This document shows, piece after piece, positions 24,555 to 31,540 of a DNA stretch of 39,736 bases. This DNA is from UBA1206 sp045600105 (lineage in GTDB: Bacteria; Bacillota; Clostridia; Oscillospirales; CAG-382): assembly GCA_045600105.1 (NCBI GenBank), contig JAZRXG010000037.1, positions 1 through 39,736 of the forward strand, written 5' to 3'. Position numbers and translations under genes: made by a program. Below the pieces are notes generated by a model, which was not told the DNA's origin, did no database searches, and was given only the letters and a program-made list of their open reading frames with translations. How positions within the stretch are numbered: position 1 is the first letter of the stretch; each line of letters starts with the position of its first letter.

Positions 24555-25117
24555 CCGATTTCAACGATATTTCCGCCGAAAAACGCGGCTTCTTCCACGT
24601 CGTGAGTGACGAGCAGCACGGTCTTGCCGACGGTCGACGACTTCACGAACTCCATCGTCTTCTCCTTTGTCTCGCCGTCGAGGCCCTTGAACGGTTCGTC
24701 AAGCACGAGAAGCTCATGATCCGAAAGGAGAGCGCGCGCTATTGCCGCGCGGCGGCGCATCCCGCCCGAAAGCGACGACACCTTCGTTTTCAGTTCGCTT
24801 CCGATCCCGAGGCTTTCAAGGCATTCTTTCGCCTTTTCCTCTGTGACTCCGGTCACGAAGCGGATATTCGCGTATACGTCAAATCCCTCAAGCAGCCTGT
24901 CTTCCTGAAAGACGGCTGCTTTTTTTGTCGGCACGTTTTGTATTTCTCCCGAATCGGGCTTTACGAGTCCGAGCAGTATGTTCATGAGCGTCGTTTTTCC
25001 GCCGCCCGATCTCCCCATAAAAACGGTGGTCTTTTTTTCGGGTATGACGGCGTCGAAGGAATCGAGCACCTTTTTGGTTCCGAACGATTTGCAGAGTGAG
25101 CTTATCTTTATATCCAT
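24551..25117 (-). CDS. ABC importer ATP-binding protein (nitrate/sulfonate/thiamine-precursor type)
   Basis: A 188-residue ATPase that should energise the permease encoded just upstream. Walker A GRSGGGKTT (about 35-43), Q-loop VFQEDRLL, signature SLSGGMRRRAAIARAL, Walker B LLVLDEPFKGLD and H-loop THDVEEA are all present. At 188 residues it is about 50 shorter than SsuB/TauB-type subunits. It ends soon after the H-loop, so the C-terminal regulatory segment is missing, though the catalytic core is complete. The ATG has GGAG 6 bases upstream and overlaps the permease gene by 10 bp. The substrate cannot be fixed from this subunit. Confidence 0.9.
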   Translation of the reverse strand: MDIKISSLCKSFGTKKVLDSFDAVIPEKKTTVFMGRSGGGKTTLMNILLGLVKPDSGEIQNVPTKKAAVFQEDRLLEGFDVYANIRFVTGVTEEKAKECLESLGIGSELKTKVSSLSGGMRRRAAIARALLSDHELLVLDEPFKGLDGETKEKTMEFVKSSTVGKTVLLVTHDVEEAAFFGGNIVEIG

Positions 25118-25878
25118 AATTTCTCCGTTCTGTCAAGCAGCTTTTTGAGCAGAAAAACGAAAAGCTTTTCAAACGACACGCTGAACGCGACGATGACGAC
25201 CGTCCACGCGAGCAGCGACGCCGAATCGAGGTAGACCTTGGAATAGTAAAGCCGTTCGCCTATCGAGCCGTCGGCGATGCCGATGACCTCGGCGGCGATG
25301 CCCGCCTTCCACGCGAGTCCGAGCGACACCTTTGCGCCCGAAACGAGGAACGGGCGGAGCGACGGCAGCCATACGGCGAAGAGCCTTTTTTTGAACGGAA
25401 CGCCGAAAACGTCAGCCATTTCAATGAGTTTCGCGTCGGTGTTGCGGATGCCCGAAAGCGTGTTGGTGTAAATTATCGGCAGCACCATCAGAAACGAGAT
25501 GAACACCGAAAGCTCGGACGACGTGAGCCATATCAGCGCGAGCACGATGAATGACGCGACCGGCACCGACTTGACGGTCAGCATATACGGGATGAGGAAT
25601 ATCTCGACGACCTCGTATTTCCCCGCGAGAAGCGCGAGAAGCGTACCGACGAAAAGGGCGATGACGAACCCGAGCGCGATGCGCGAGAGCGAAAACCACA
25701 CGCTTGCCCAGAATTCTCCCGTGAAAATCAGTTCCCACAGCTTTTTTATGACGTCGACGGGCGACGAAAGCAGCACGTCGCTTTTGACCACGAACGCCGA
25801 AAGCCCCTGCCATAAGGCAAGGGCGAAAACGACCGATATTAAGATGAGAACGGTTCTTTTTGTCTTTTTATTTTTCAT
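25108..25878 (-). CDS. ABC importer permease (SsuC/TauC-like)
   Basis: A 256-residue inner-membrane permease with about six hydrophobic helices. An N-terminal helix (about 7-27) is followed by SRIALGFVIALFVGTLLALL. The cytoplasmic EAA-type loop reads DVFGVPFKKRLFAVWLPSLRPFLVSGAKVSLGLAWKAGIAAEVIG, typical of nitrate/sulfonate/taurine and HMP-type permeases. It forms the membrane channel for the neighbouring ATPase and binding protein. The gene overlaps the binding-protein gene by 11 bp and the ATPase gene by 10 bp, which implies tight translational coupling. Confidence 0.92.
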   Translation of the reverse strand: MKNKKTKRTVLILISVVFALALWQGLSAFVVKSDVLLSSPVDVIKKLWELIFTGEFWASVWFSLSRIALGFVIALFVGTLLALLAGKYEVVEIFLIPYMLTVKSVPVASFIVLALIWLTSSELSVFISFLMVLPIIYTNTLSGIRNTDAKLIEMADVFGVPFKKRLFAVWLPSLRPFLVSGAKVSLGLAWKAGIAAEVIGIADGSIGERLYYSKVYLDSASLLAWTVVIVAFSVSFEKLFVFLLKKLLDRTEKLWI

Positions 25879-26857
25879 TTCTTTCGTAATAGAAGCTTGC
25901 GTCGGGCAGCTTTCCGCCGATCGAATCGGGAGACATGGTGTTAAGAACGCCGAGGAATCCGTCGAGCGCCGTTTTCATTTCGCTGCCGTCGATATAAACT
26001 ATATTGCAGAACGGGATCGCCTGTTTTGCGACCGCCGCCTTAACGATGCCGTATTTTTCAACGAGCGACGCCGTTTCGTCGATATTCGCGTTCGCATACG
26101 TCGCGCTTGCGGCGGCTTCCGCGGCAAAATCCGCGACGGCATCCGGATGCTTTTGGGCAAATTCTTTTCTGACCGCGAAAACGCCGGTGACGAACGTGCC
26201 GGATGACGGTACGGCGTTCCATTCGTCGTTCATCGAAAGCTTTATTTCAAGCCCTTCGACTGTGTTTTTCGCCACCGTGACGTAGGGCTGAGGCAGCATC
26301 GCGATGCCGTCGGACGTCGAAAGCAGCGACACGACCTCGGTGGGCTCCGATTTCCATTCGAGCTTCACGTCAGTGCCGACCTTGAGACCGTTGTTTTCGA
26401 GCACGCGGACGAGGCAGTATTCGGGCGTTGAGCCCTTGCCGGTGGCGTAGATCGTTTTGCCTTTGAGATCGGAAACCGAGTTCACTTCGTTCCCCTTCGC
26501 CACGATATACAGCACGCAGAGCGTGTTCAGCGAAACGACCTGAATCTCTCCGTTCGTTCTGTTCCAGAGCGTTGACGCGAGATTGGCGGGGATGGCGGCG
26601 ATATCGTAATCGCCCTTGATGAGCTTGGGCACTATCTCGTCGGCGCTTCCGGCTATCGTAAATTCATAGTCGTTCGCCGTTTTTCCGTCTTCCGCGTCCT
26701 GCATGAGCTTGACGATGCCCATTGACGTGGGCCCCTTGAGCGACGCTATGCGGACGGTCACGTTTTCATCCTTCGTTTCTCCGCTTCCGTTATCCGCGCA
26801 GGCGGCAAGAGTAAAAAGGAACACAAAGCACATAAATATTGAGAGTATCTTTTTCAT
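25868..26857 (-). CDS. ABC importer substrate-binding lipoprotein (NMT1/SsuA-like)
   Basis: A 329-residue lipoprotein. The signal peptide ends in LAAC with the acylated Cys at residue 20. The mature part is a type-II periplasmic-binding fold of the NMT1/SsuA/ThiY group: VRIASLKGPTSMGIVKLM, PKLIKGDYDIAAIPANLASTLWN, LCVLYIVAKG, SDLKGKTIYATGKGSTPEY and SDGIAMLPQPYVTVA. This group binds nitrate, alkanesulfonates, taurine or the thiamine pyrimidine precursor HMP. The ligand is not evident, and no thiamine, sulfur or nitrogen genes flank it. There is no riboswitch-like leader: the 5' region is only about 25 bases from the predicted transcription start. GGAG lies 8 bases upstream of the ATG. Confidence 0.9.
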   Translation of the reverse strand: MKKILSIFMCFVFLFTLAACADNGSGETKDENVTVRIASLKGPTSMGIVKLMQDAEDGKTANDYEFTIAGSADEIVPKLIKGDYDIAAIPANLASTLWNRTNGEIQVVSLNTLCVLYIVAKGNEVNSVSDLKGKTIYATGKGSTPEYCLVRVLENNGLKVGTDVKLEWKSEPTEVVSLLSTSDGIAMLPQPYVTVAKNTVEGLEIKLSMNDEWNAVPSSGTFVTGVFAVRKEFAQKHPDAVADFAAEAAASATYANANIDETASLVEKYGIVKAAVAKQAIPFCNIVYIDGSEMKTALDGFLGVLNTMSPDSIGGKLPDASFYYERNEK

Positions 26858-26888
26858 TTTTATTTCTCCGTTCGTTCTTTATGTGCTT

Positions 26889-26932
26889 ATTATACACGTC
26901 CGGCAGTCAATATTATGTTGCGCGTGCAACAT
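26889..26932 (-). promoter_or_regulatory. Promoter with palindromic operator for the ABC importer operon
   Basis: On the minus strand a perfect -10 TATAAT (26889-26894) lies about 32 bases upstream of the ATG. At 17-bp spacing the -35 position is a poor CATAAT. Directly over and upstream of it is the inverted repeat ATGTTGC-4-GCAACAT (26915-26932). A weak -35 with a dyad there is typical of activator-dependent promoters. Confidence 0.5.
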
Positions 26933-26933
26933 T

Positions 26934-29900
26934 TTATCTGTCAAGGCAGGAAATAATGAAATCGATTCGTCTTTCGACGTCGTTTTTGAGTTTTTCGTCG
27001 GCAAAATCCGGCGACTCACGCAGATTTTTCAAATCATCTGAAGCTTGTTCGGCGTAAGAGGCGTCGGCCGCCTTCAAACGTATCTCCTTCAGCTTTTCGG
27101 CAAACGGCGCAAGCCCGTCGTCCGGGCAGAAGCGCGAATAGACGTTGTCGATCCTGTCAAGCATATCGTCGGCAAACGCGGCGACCGTGACGCTGCCTTC
27201 ATCCGTGCGTACCGCTTTTTCGCGGAAAGCGCCGTTTCTGAACACGTCGAGATATCCGCCTGAAAACGCGTAGGACACGCCGAACACCGACACGCCGTCG
27301 CAGCCGATATCATCCGAGATGCCGAGCTGACGGTTGAGGTCTTCGTCAGTCGCTCTGACGTAGGTGCCGACGCCCGCCACAAGGTGGGCGCCGTCGCCCA
27401 TCCTGCCGAAAATATCCGACGCGTAGGAAAACTCGCTTTCGTAGTTGTCGGCATAGATCATGGTGTAAACGCCGTCAACGTATCCGTTCGACGCGAGATA
27501 CTCGGGAGATTGGTAGACATAATTCTGTCTGTCGTTGTAGTCGGCGAAGCAGGTGACCGAGTAATTGACGTCTTTTTTAATCGCCTTTATCTTTTCGCCG
27601 AGCGACACGGCAAACGACGTTATGATATCGCGTCTGAACGCGCACCAGTCGTCCCAGTATTCACTCTTCATACCGATCGAGTGCGGATCGACGGTGATGC
27701 CCGTCTTTTCGGCAAACGCCCTGACCGTGTTTTCGTTATAGCCGAAATCGTCGGGAAGATCGCCGTATCTGTTCGGCAGCGGAAAACGTATATAGTCGAG
27801 CTGGATGCCGTCAATGTCGTATTTTTCGGTGACTTCGGTTATCACCGACGTGAAGAAATCGCGCACGTCGTTATCGAACGGGTCGAGCGTGTAGGTCACG
27901 TCGTCGTAGTATCTGTTTTCATTCGTCCCGCTTCTCGATTCCAAAAGCTTGTCTTCTTTTGCGAAGCGATTTACATAATGTTCTTCCGGGAGCCCCTCGA
28001 GCGTTCTGCCCGCTGCAAAGCACGCGAACATCACGTACACCTTGAGACCGTGTGAATGGCCTTTTTCGATAAAAGCGCCGAGAACGTCGAAGCCGTTATA
28101 TTGGCTTCCCATAATGACGCCGTCGATCTCCGACGGATAGGTCGCGTAAACGTCGTTGAACGCGGACACGATAAGCGTGTTGAGCCCGAGTTTTTCGGCG
28201 TTCTCGCATACCTTTTCGACCTCGTCGGCGTTTTTCGGAGTTGCCACCGCCCAGCCGCATCTGTCCTGAACGCGCAGACTTTCGACGAACGAATACCCGA
28301 GCGACGAAAGAGTCGATTCGATTTCCGCAAGCGCCGACAGAGCGTCTTCGGTCACGCCTTTTTCAAGGTCCTCCATCAGCTGATCGAGACGCGAAAGCGC
28401 TTCTTCCGCTTTGTCGTAATCTATATTTTTGAGATTTTCGGCACATTCCTTATATTCAGATCTGTATTTTTCAATAAGCGCCCTGTCTTCGCTTATCTTG
28501 ACCGACGGATAGGTGAAAATATAAAGGAAGGTGCTTGAGCCGTTCACGAAAAAGCGTGAGCCGACGTGGTAAAAATCCCTCACCTCGTCGTATCGCATAC
28601 CGTAAAAAGCGATCACGAAGCCGTTTTCGGGTATGTCGTTCCCGCCGTTCGGGTCGCCCGGAGCGACAACGAAGCCGTCGGCGTCACATATAAGCTCAAG
28701 CTGTCCGTTTTCCACCCTCGGCGTCGTGCCGCCGTAAGACGAGTCGTATACCACGGCGGTCTCTCCGACGCGCGGGATATTTCTGCCGTCGAGTTTCATT
28801 TTGTGCACCGAATAGGGCGTAACGTTTTTCACGAGTCTGCCTTCGGCGCCTTCGTACGTTTTGCAGAGCTTTGAATAAAGCGGCGTATCCATGCAGACCG
28901 AGAGGACGAACCCTTTTTCGGGGATGGGCGTGTTTCCGCTGTCCTTTTGCCCGCCCTCCTTGACCGAAACGGCTTTGCCGTCCGGATCGAAGGCTATTTC
29001 AAGCCCCCATTCGTTTGTGCATGTCGAAATATCCTTGAAATCATTGTCGTAAACCACCGCTCCCGCGTAGGCGGTACGGGTGGTGTTGAAATAATTGACC
29101 TCCTGCCTGTAACCGTTTACCTCAACGTAGGTCTCGGGCGACGTGAACGGCTCGAAAAGCAGCATCTCGACGCTGTCGCCGAACGACGCCGAAACGGTAT
29201 GCGCGACGTCTCCGACGAACGACAGAACGTAGCCGTTCACTGACGGGAAGAACGTTTTTTCGTTCATCTGCCCGACGTAAGCGACGATGTCTTCCATCAC
29301 GATGACGTCCACTTTTTCTTTGTCCGTCTGCGGCGTTACGGTGTAATCGCGTCTGTTATCGAAAAGATAAACGCCGTCGTTTTCGATGACGTCGGTGTTT
29401 TTATCCGTCACGGTGTAAGGAACGCCGCCGATGACCGCCGTCATTTTATTGCCGTATCTGTGTATCTTGTCCGAATTGACTATTTTCACTTCTTTTCCCA
29501 CGGTGAAAAACTTTTTTGCTTCGGCAATGTCCGCGTCGTTTCTGAAAAGGACGGTGAACGCACGGGTGTCGGTCTTGTCGACAGCCGTCTTTTCGACCGT
29601 GAACGTACTTTTGACTCCGCGTCTGAGCTGTAGTGCGTATCCTTTTCCGTCAAATCTGACCGACTGCGTCGTCGGCGAATAGATGACCGCCCCGTCGCCT
29701 TCGGGAATACCCGCGGGCGACGAAAAAACGAGCTGCACGCAGTTGACTTCGTCGGCGTCGCATATATACGCGGACGATTTGTCGACGTCTCTCGCGGAAA
29801 TAACCTCGCTCTGCTCCGATGCTTCAACTCCGACCGACGTTTCCGACGGTGCGGACACCGGCTCATTATTGCCGCCGCACGAAAAAAGCGACGTCAGGAT

Positions 29901-29936
29901 ACAGACGAGCAGAATAAAAACCGTTATTTTTTTCAT
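26934..29936 (-). CDS. Large GHL10-type glycosyl-hydrolase-like lipoprotein
   Basis: A 1000-residue lipoprotein. The signal peptide ends in LFSC (acylated Cys 20), followed by a short Ser/Glu linker. Residues about 50-500 are beta-rich with at least two copies of a module reading A-V-V-Y-D ... D-x-D/P-D-G ... IPE-x-GFV-[LI]. A helical connector (about 515-590) follows. The C-terminal half (about 600-920) is the GHL10 (DUF187) TIM barrel: GWAVATPKNADEVEKV, GLKVYVMFACFAAGR, YTLDPFDNDVRDFF and the hallmark DIDGIQLDYIRFP, whose Asp is the likely catalytic residue. It should act on the outer face of the plasma membrane, probably on cell-wall or host/plant glycan. The ATG at 29936 has GGGAGG 7 bases upstream; an in-frame start at 30041 would add a non-signal extension. 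A perfect AT-rich promoter is not evident. Confidence 0.87.
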   Translation of the reverse strand: MKKITVFILLVCILTSLFSCGGNNEPVSAPSETSVGVEASEQSEVISARDVDKSSAYICDADEVNCVQLVFSSPAGIPEGDGAVIYSPTTQSVRFDGKGYALQLRRGVKSTFTVEKTAVDKTDTRAFTVLFRNDADIAEAKKFFTVGKEVKIVNSDKIHRYGNKMTAVIGGVPYTVTDKNTDVIENDGVYLFDNRRDYTVTPQTDKEKVDVIVMEDIVAYVGQMNEKTFFPSVNGYVLSFVGDVAHTVSASFGDSVEMLLFEPFTSPETYVEVNGYRQEVNYFNTTRTAYAGAVVYDNDFKDISTCTNEWGLEIAFDPDGKAVSVKEGGQKDSGNTPIPEKGFVLSVCMDTPLYSKLCKTYEGAEGRLVKNVTPYSVHKMKLDGRNIPRVGETAVVYDSSYGGTTPRVENGQLELICDADGFVVAPGDPNGGNDIPENGFVIAFYGMRYDEVRDFYHVGSRFFVNGSSTFLYIFTYPSVKISEDRALIEKYRSEYKECAENLKNIDYDKAEEALSRLDQLMEDLEKGVTEDALSALAEIESTLSSLGYSFVESLRVQDRCGWAVATPKNADEVEKVCENAEKLGLNTLIVSAFNDVYATYPSEIDGVIMGSQYNGFDVLGAFIEKGHSHGLKVYVMFACFAAGRTLEGLPEEHYVNRFAKEDKLLESRSGTNENRYYDDVTYTLDPFDNDVRDFFTSVITEVTEKYDIDGIQLDYIRFPLPNRYGDLPDDFGYNENTVRAFAEKTGITVDPHSIGMKSEYWDDWCAFRRDIITSFAVSLGEKIKAIKKDVNYSVTCFADYNDRQNYVYQSPEYLASNGYVDGVYTMIYADNYESEFSYASDIFGRMGDGAHLVAGVGTYVRATDEDLNRQLGISDDIGCDGVSVFGVSYAFSGGYLDVFRNGAFREKAVRTDEGSVTVAAFADDMLDRIDNVYSRFCPDDGLAPFAEKLKEIRLKAADASYAEQASDDLKNLRESPDFADEKLKNDVERRIDFIISCLDR

Positions 29937-29954
29937 AAAACCGCCTCCCGCGTG

Positions 29955-29983
29955 TTGCCAAAAGGATGATTGTGTGATACAAT
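29955..29983 (+). promoter_or_regulatory. Promoter for the RluA-family gene
   Basis: TTGCCA (29955-29960) and TACAAT (29978-29983) are 17 bases apart. Transcription would begin near 29990, downstream of two possible in-frame start codons at 29970 and 29982. This favours translation from the TTG at 30003. Confidence 0.6.
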
Positions 29984-30002
29984 GCAGTCGGGTGAATACG
30001 AA

Positions 30003-30956
30003 TTGAAAGAAATTACCGTAAACAAGAACGACGCGTCGCAAAGAATAGACAAATTCATTTCAAAAACGTTCAAAACGATGCCTCTCAGCCTCGTTTATAA
30101 ATATCTCCGCACCAAGCGGATAAAAGTGAACGGCAAAAAGGCAAAGGAAAATCAGATACTGAACGAAAACGACGTCATCACGCTCTATATCCCCGAGGAA
30201 TTCTTCGGCGAAAAGCGTGCCCCGTCACTCGAACACATAAAATCGGACATAAAGATCTGCTTTGAAGACGAAAACGTGATGATAGTCCACAAGCCCAAGG
30301 GGGTGCTCTGCCATTCCGAGGACGCGAGCGACACCGACACGATGATAGACAGAGTGAAAGCCTATCTCTATTCAAAAGGCGAATATTCACCCGAAAACGA
30401 GAACTCGTTTGCTCCGTCGCTCTGCAACCGCATCGACAGAAACACCGAAGGTCTCGTCATTGCCGCCAAGAACGCCGAGTCGCTCAGGATAATGAACGAG
30501 ATAATCCGCGACCGCGATGTCGAAAAGACGTATCTCGCGGCAGTCCACGGTCTTTTTGACAAAAAAAGCGGCGTTTATAAGTCGTTCCTCGAAAAGAACG
30601 CCGCCGAAAACAAGGTCTACACCCGTTCGCACGCCACCGAAAACACCGTCACCGCCATTCTTTCGTACAAGGTCACCGCCGAAAATAAGCAGAAATCGCT
30701 TTCCCTGCTCGAAATCGTACTCGAGACCGGCAGAACGCATCAGATAAGGGTGCAGATGGCGGAAAACGGTCACCCGCTTCTCGGCGACGGAAAATACGCC
30801 GTCAACAAGGAAGACAGAAAATCCGGCTTTTCGTCGCAGGCGCTGTGTTCCTATTCGGTAAAATTCAAATTCACAAAAGACCGCGGAATTCTGAATTATC
30901 TGAACGGTGTCACGGCGAAGACCGCAAAGCCGGATTTTGTTAAACTTTTTTATTGA
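30003..30956 (+). CDS. RluA family pseudouridine synthase (RluC/RluD-like)
   Basis: A 317-residue enzyme that isomerises specific uridines to pseudouridine in 23S rRNA. The N-terminal S4 RNA-binding domain (1-70; QRIDKFISKTF, SLVYKYLRTKRIKVNGKK) precedes the catalytic domain. HKPKGVLCH, the active-site motif NRIDRNTEGLVIAAKN (catalytic Asp in RIDRNT) and GRTHQIRVQMAENGHPLLGDGKY are all present. The usual motif is HRLDRDTSG; here His is replaced by Asn and Leu by Ile, within family variation. The TTG at 30003 gives the family-typical N-terminus KEITVNKNDASQRID and fits the promoter at 29955-29983. ATG at 29982 is the alternative. The gene overlaps the convergent engB gene by 7 bp at their stops. 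Confidence 0.9.
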   Translation: MKEITVNKNDASQRIDKFISKTFKTMPLSLVYKYLRTKRIKVNGKKAKENQILNENDVITLYIPEEFFGEKRAPSLEHIKSDIKICFEDENVMIVHKPKGVLCHSEDASDTDTMIDRVKAYLYSKGEYSPENENSFAPSLCNRIDRNTEGLVIAAKNAESLRIMNEIIRDRDVEKTYLAAVHGLFDKKSGVYKSFLEKNAAENKVYTRSHATENTVTAILSYKVTAENKQKSLSLLEIVLETGRTHQIRVQMAENGHPLLGDGKYAVNKEDRKSGFSSQALCSYSVKFKFTKDRGILNYLNGVTAKTAKPDFVKLFY

Positions 30957-31540
30957 ACCAGAGATATCAGCCTTTCAAGCAGGGCTTCCTTCCCCATTCC
31001 GTTTTTTGAAGAATAGAGTATCACGTCCGTTCCCGGCCTTATCAGCCGCGAACGGATTATTTTGTCCGCTCCCTCGGCAAGCTCGGTCTTGTTGAGCTTG
31101 TCGCACTTGGTGCAGACGACGATATAGGGCAGCTCGCAGTAGTTGAGCCATTCGAGCATATCGGCGTCGTCCTGAGTGATGCCGACCTTGCAGTCGATGA
31201 GCTGCACGACGGCGCGGAGCGCGTCGTTGGAATCGAAATAAGACTGCGTGACCGCCGACCATCTCGCCTTGTCTTCCTTGGGGCGTCTGGCAAAGCCGTA
31301 GCCCGGAAGGTCGACGAAATAGGCTTTTTTATCAATAAGATAATAGTTGACGGTTATCGTCTTTCCCGGCTCACCCGAAACACGGGCGAGTTTTTTTCTG
31401 CCGAGAAGCGAATTGATTATCGAGGATTTTCCGACGTTCGACCTGCCCGAAAACGCTATCTGGGGCATGCCGCCCTTGAGATGCTGCGACTGATGGCCCG
31501 CGACGTGGGCAAGGTCGACGTTATGCAGGTTCAGTTCCAT
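30950..31540 (-). CDS. engB: Ribosome-biogenesis GTP-binding protein YsxC/EngB
   Basis: A 196-residue GTPase needed for late assembly of the large ribosomal subunit. The G1 P-loop GRSNVGKSS (about 30-38), G3 DLPGYG, G4 TKCDK and G5 SSKNG motifs are present, as is the TRPGKTI-like switch I region, here VSGEPGKTITVNYYLI. The ATG at 31540 has GGAGG 9 bases upstream and overlaps the end of lon by 20 bp, so translation is probably coupled. It is the last gene of the five-gene operon starting at 36502. The lon-engB order is conserved in Bacillus and many Firmicutes. Confidence 0.95.
   Translation of the reverse strand: MELNLHNVDLAHVAGHQSQHLKGGMPQIAFSGRSNVGKSSIINSLLGRKKLARVSGEPGKTITVNYYLIDKKAYFVDLPGYGFARRPKEDKARWSAVTQSYFDSNDALRAVVQLIDCKVGITQDDADMLEWLNYCELPYIVVCTKCDKLNKTELAEGADKIIRSRLIRPGTDVILYSSKNGMGKEALLERLISLVQ

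Noticed and set aside
26858..26933. Possible TPP or other riboswitch before the importer
   Set aside because: The predicted leader is only about 25 bases, too short for any riboswitch, and no aptamer motif is visible.
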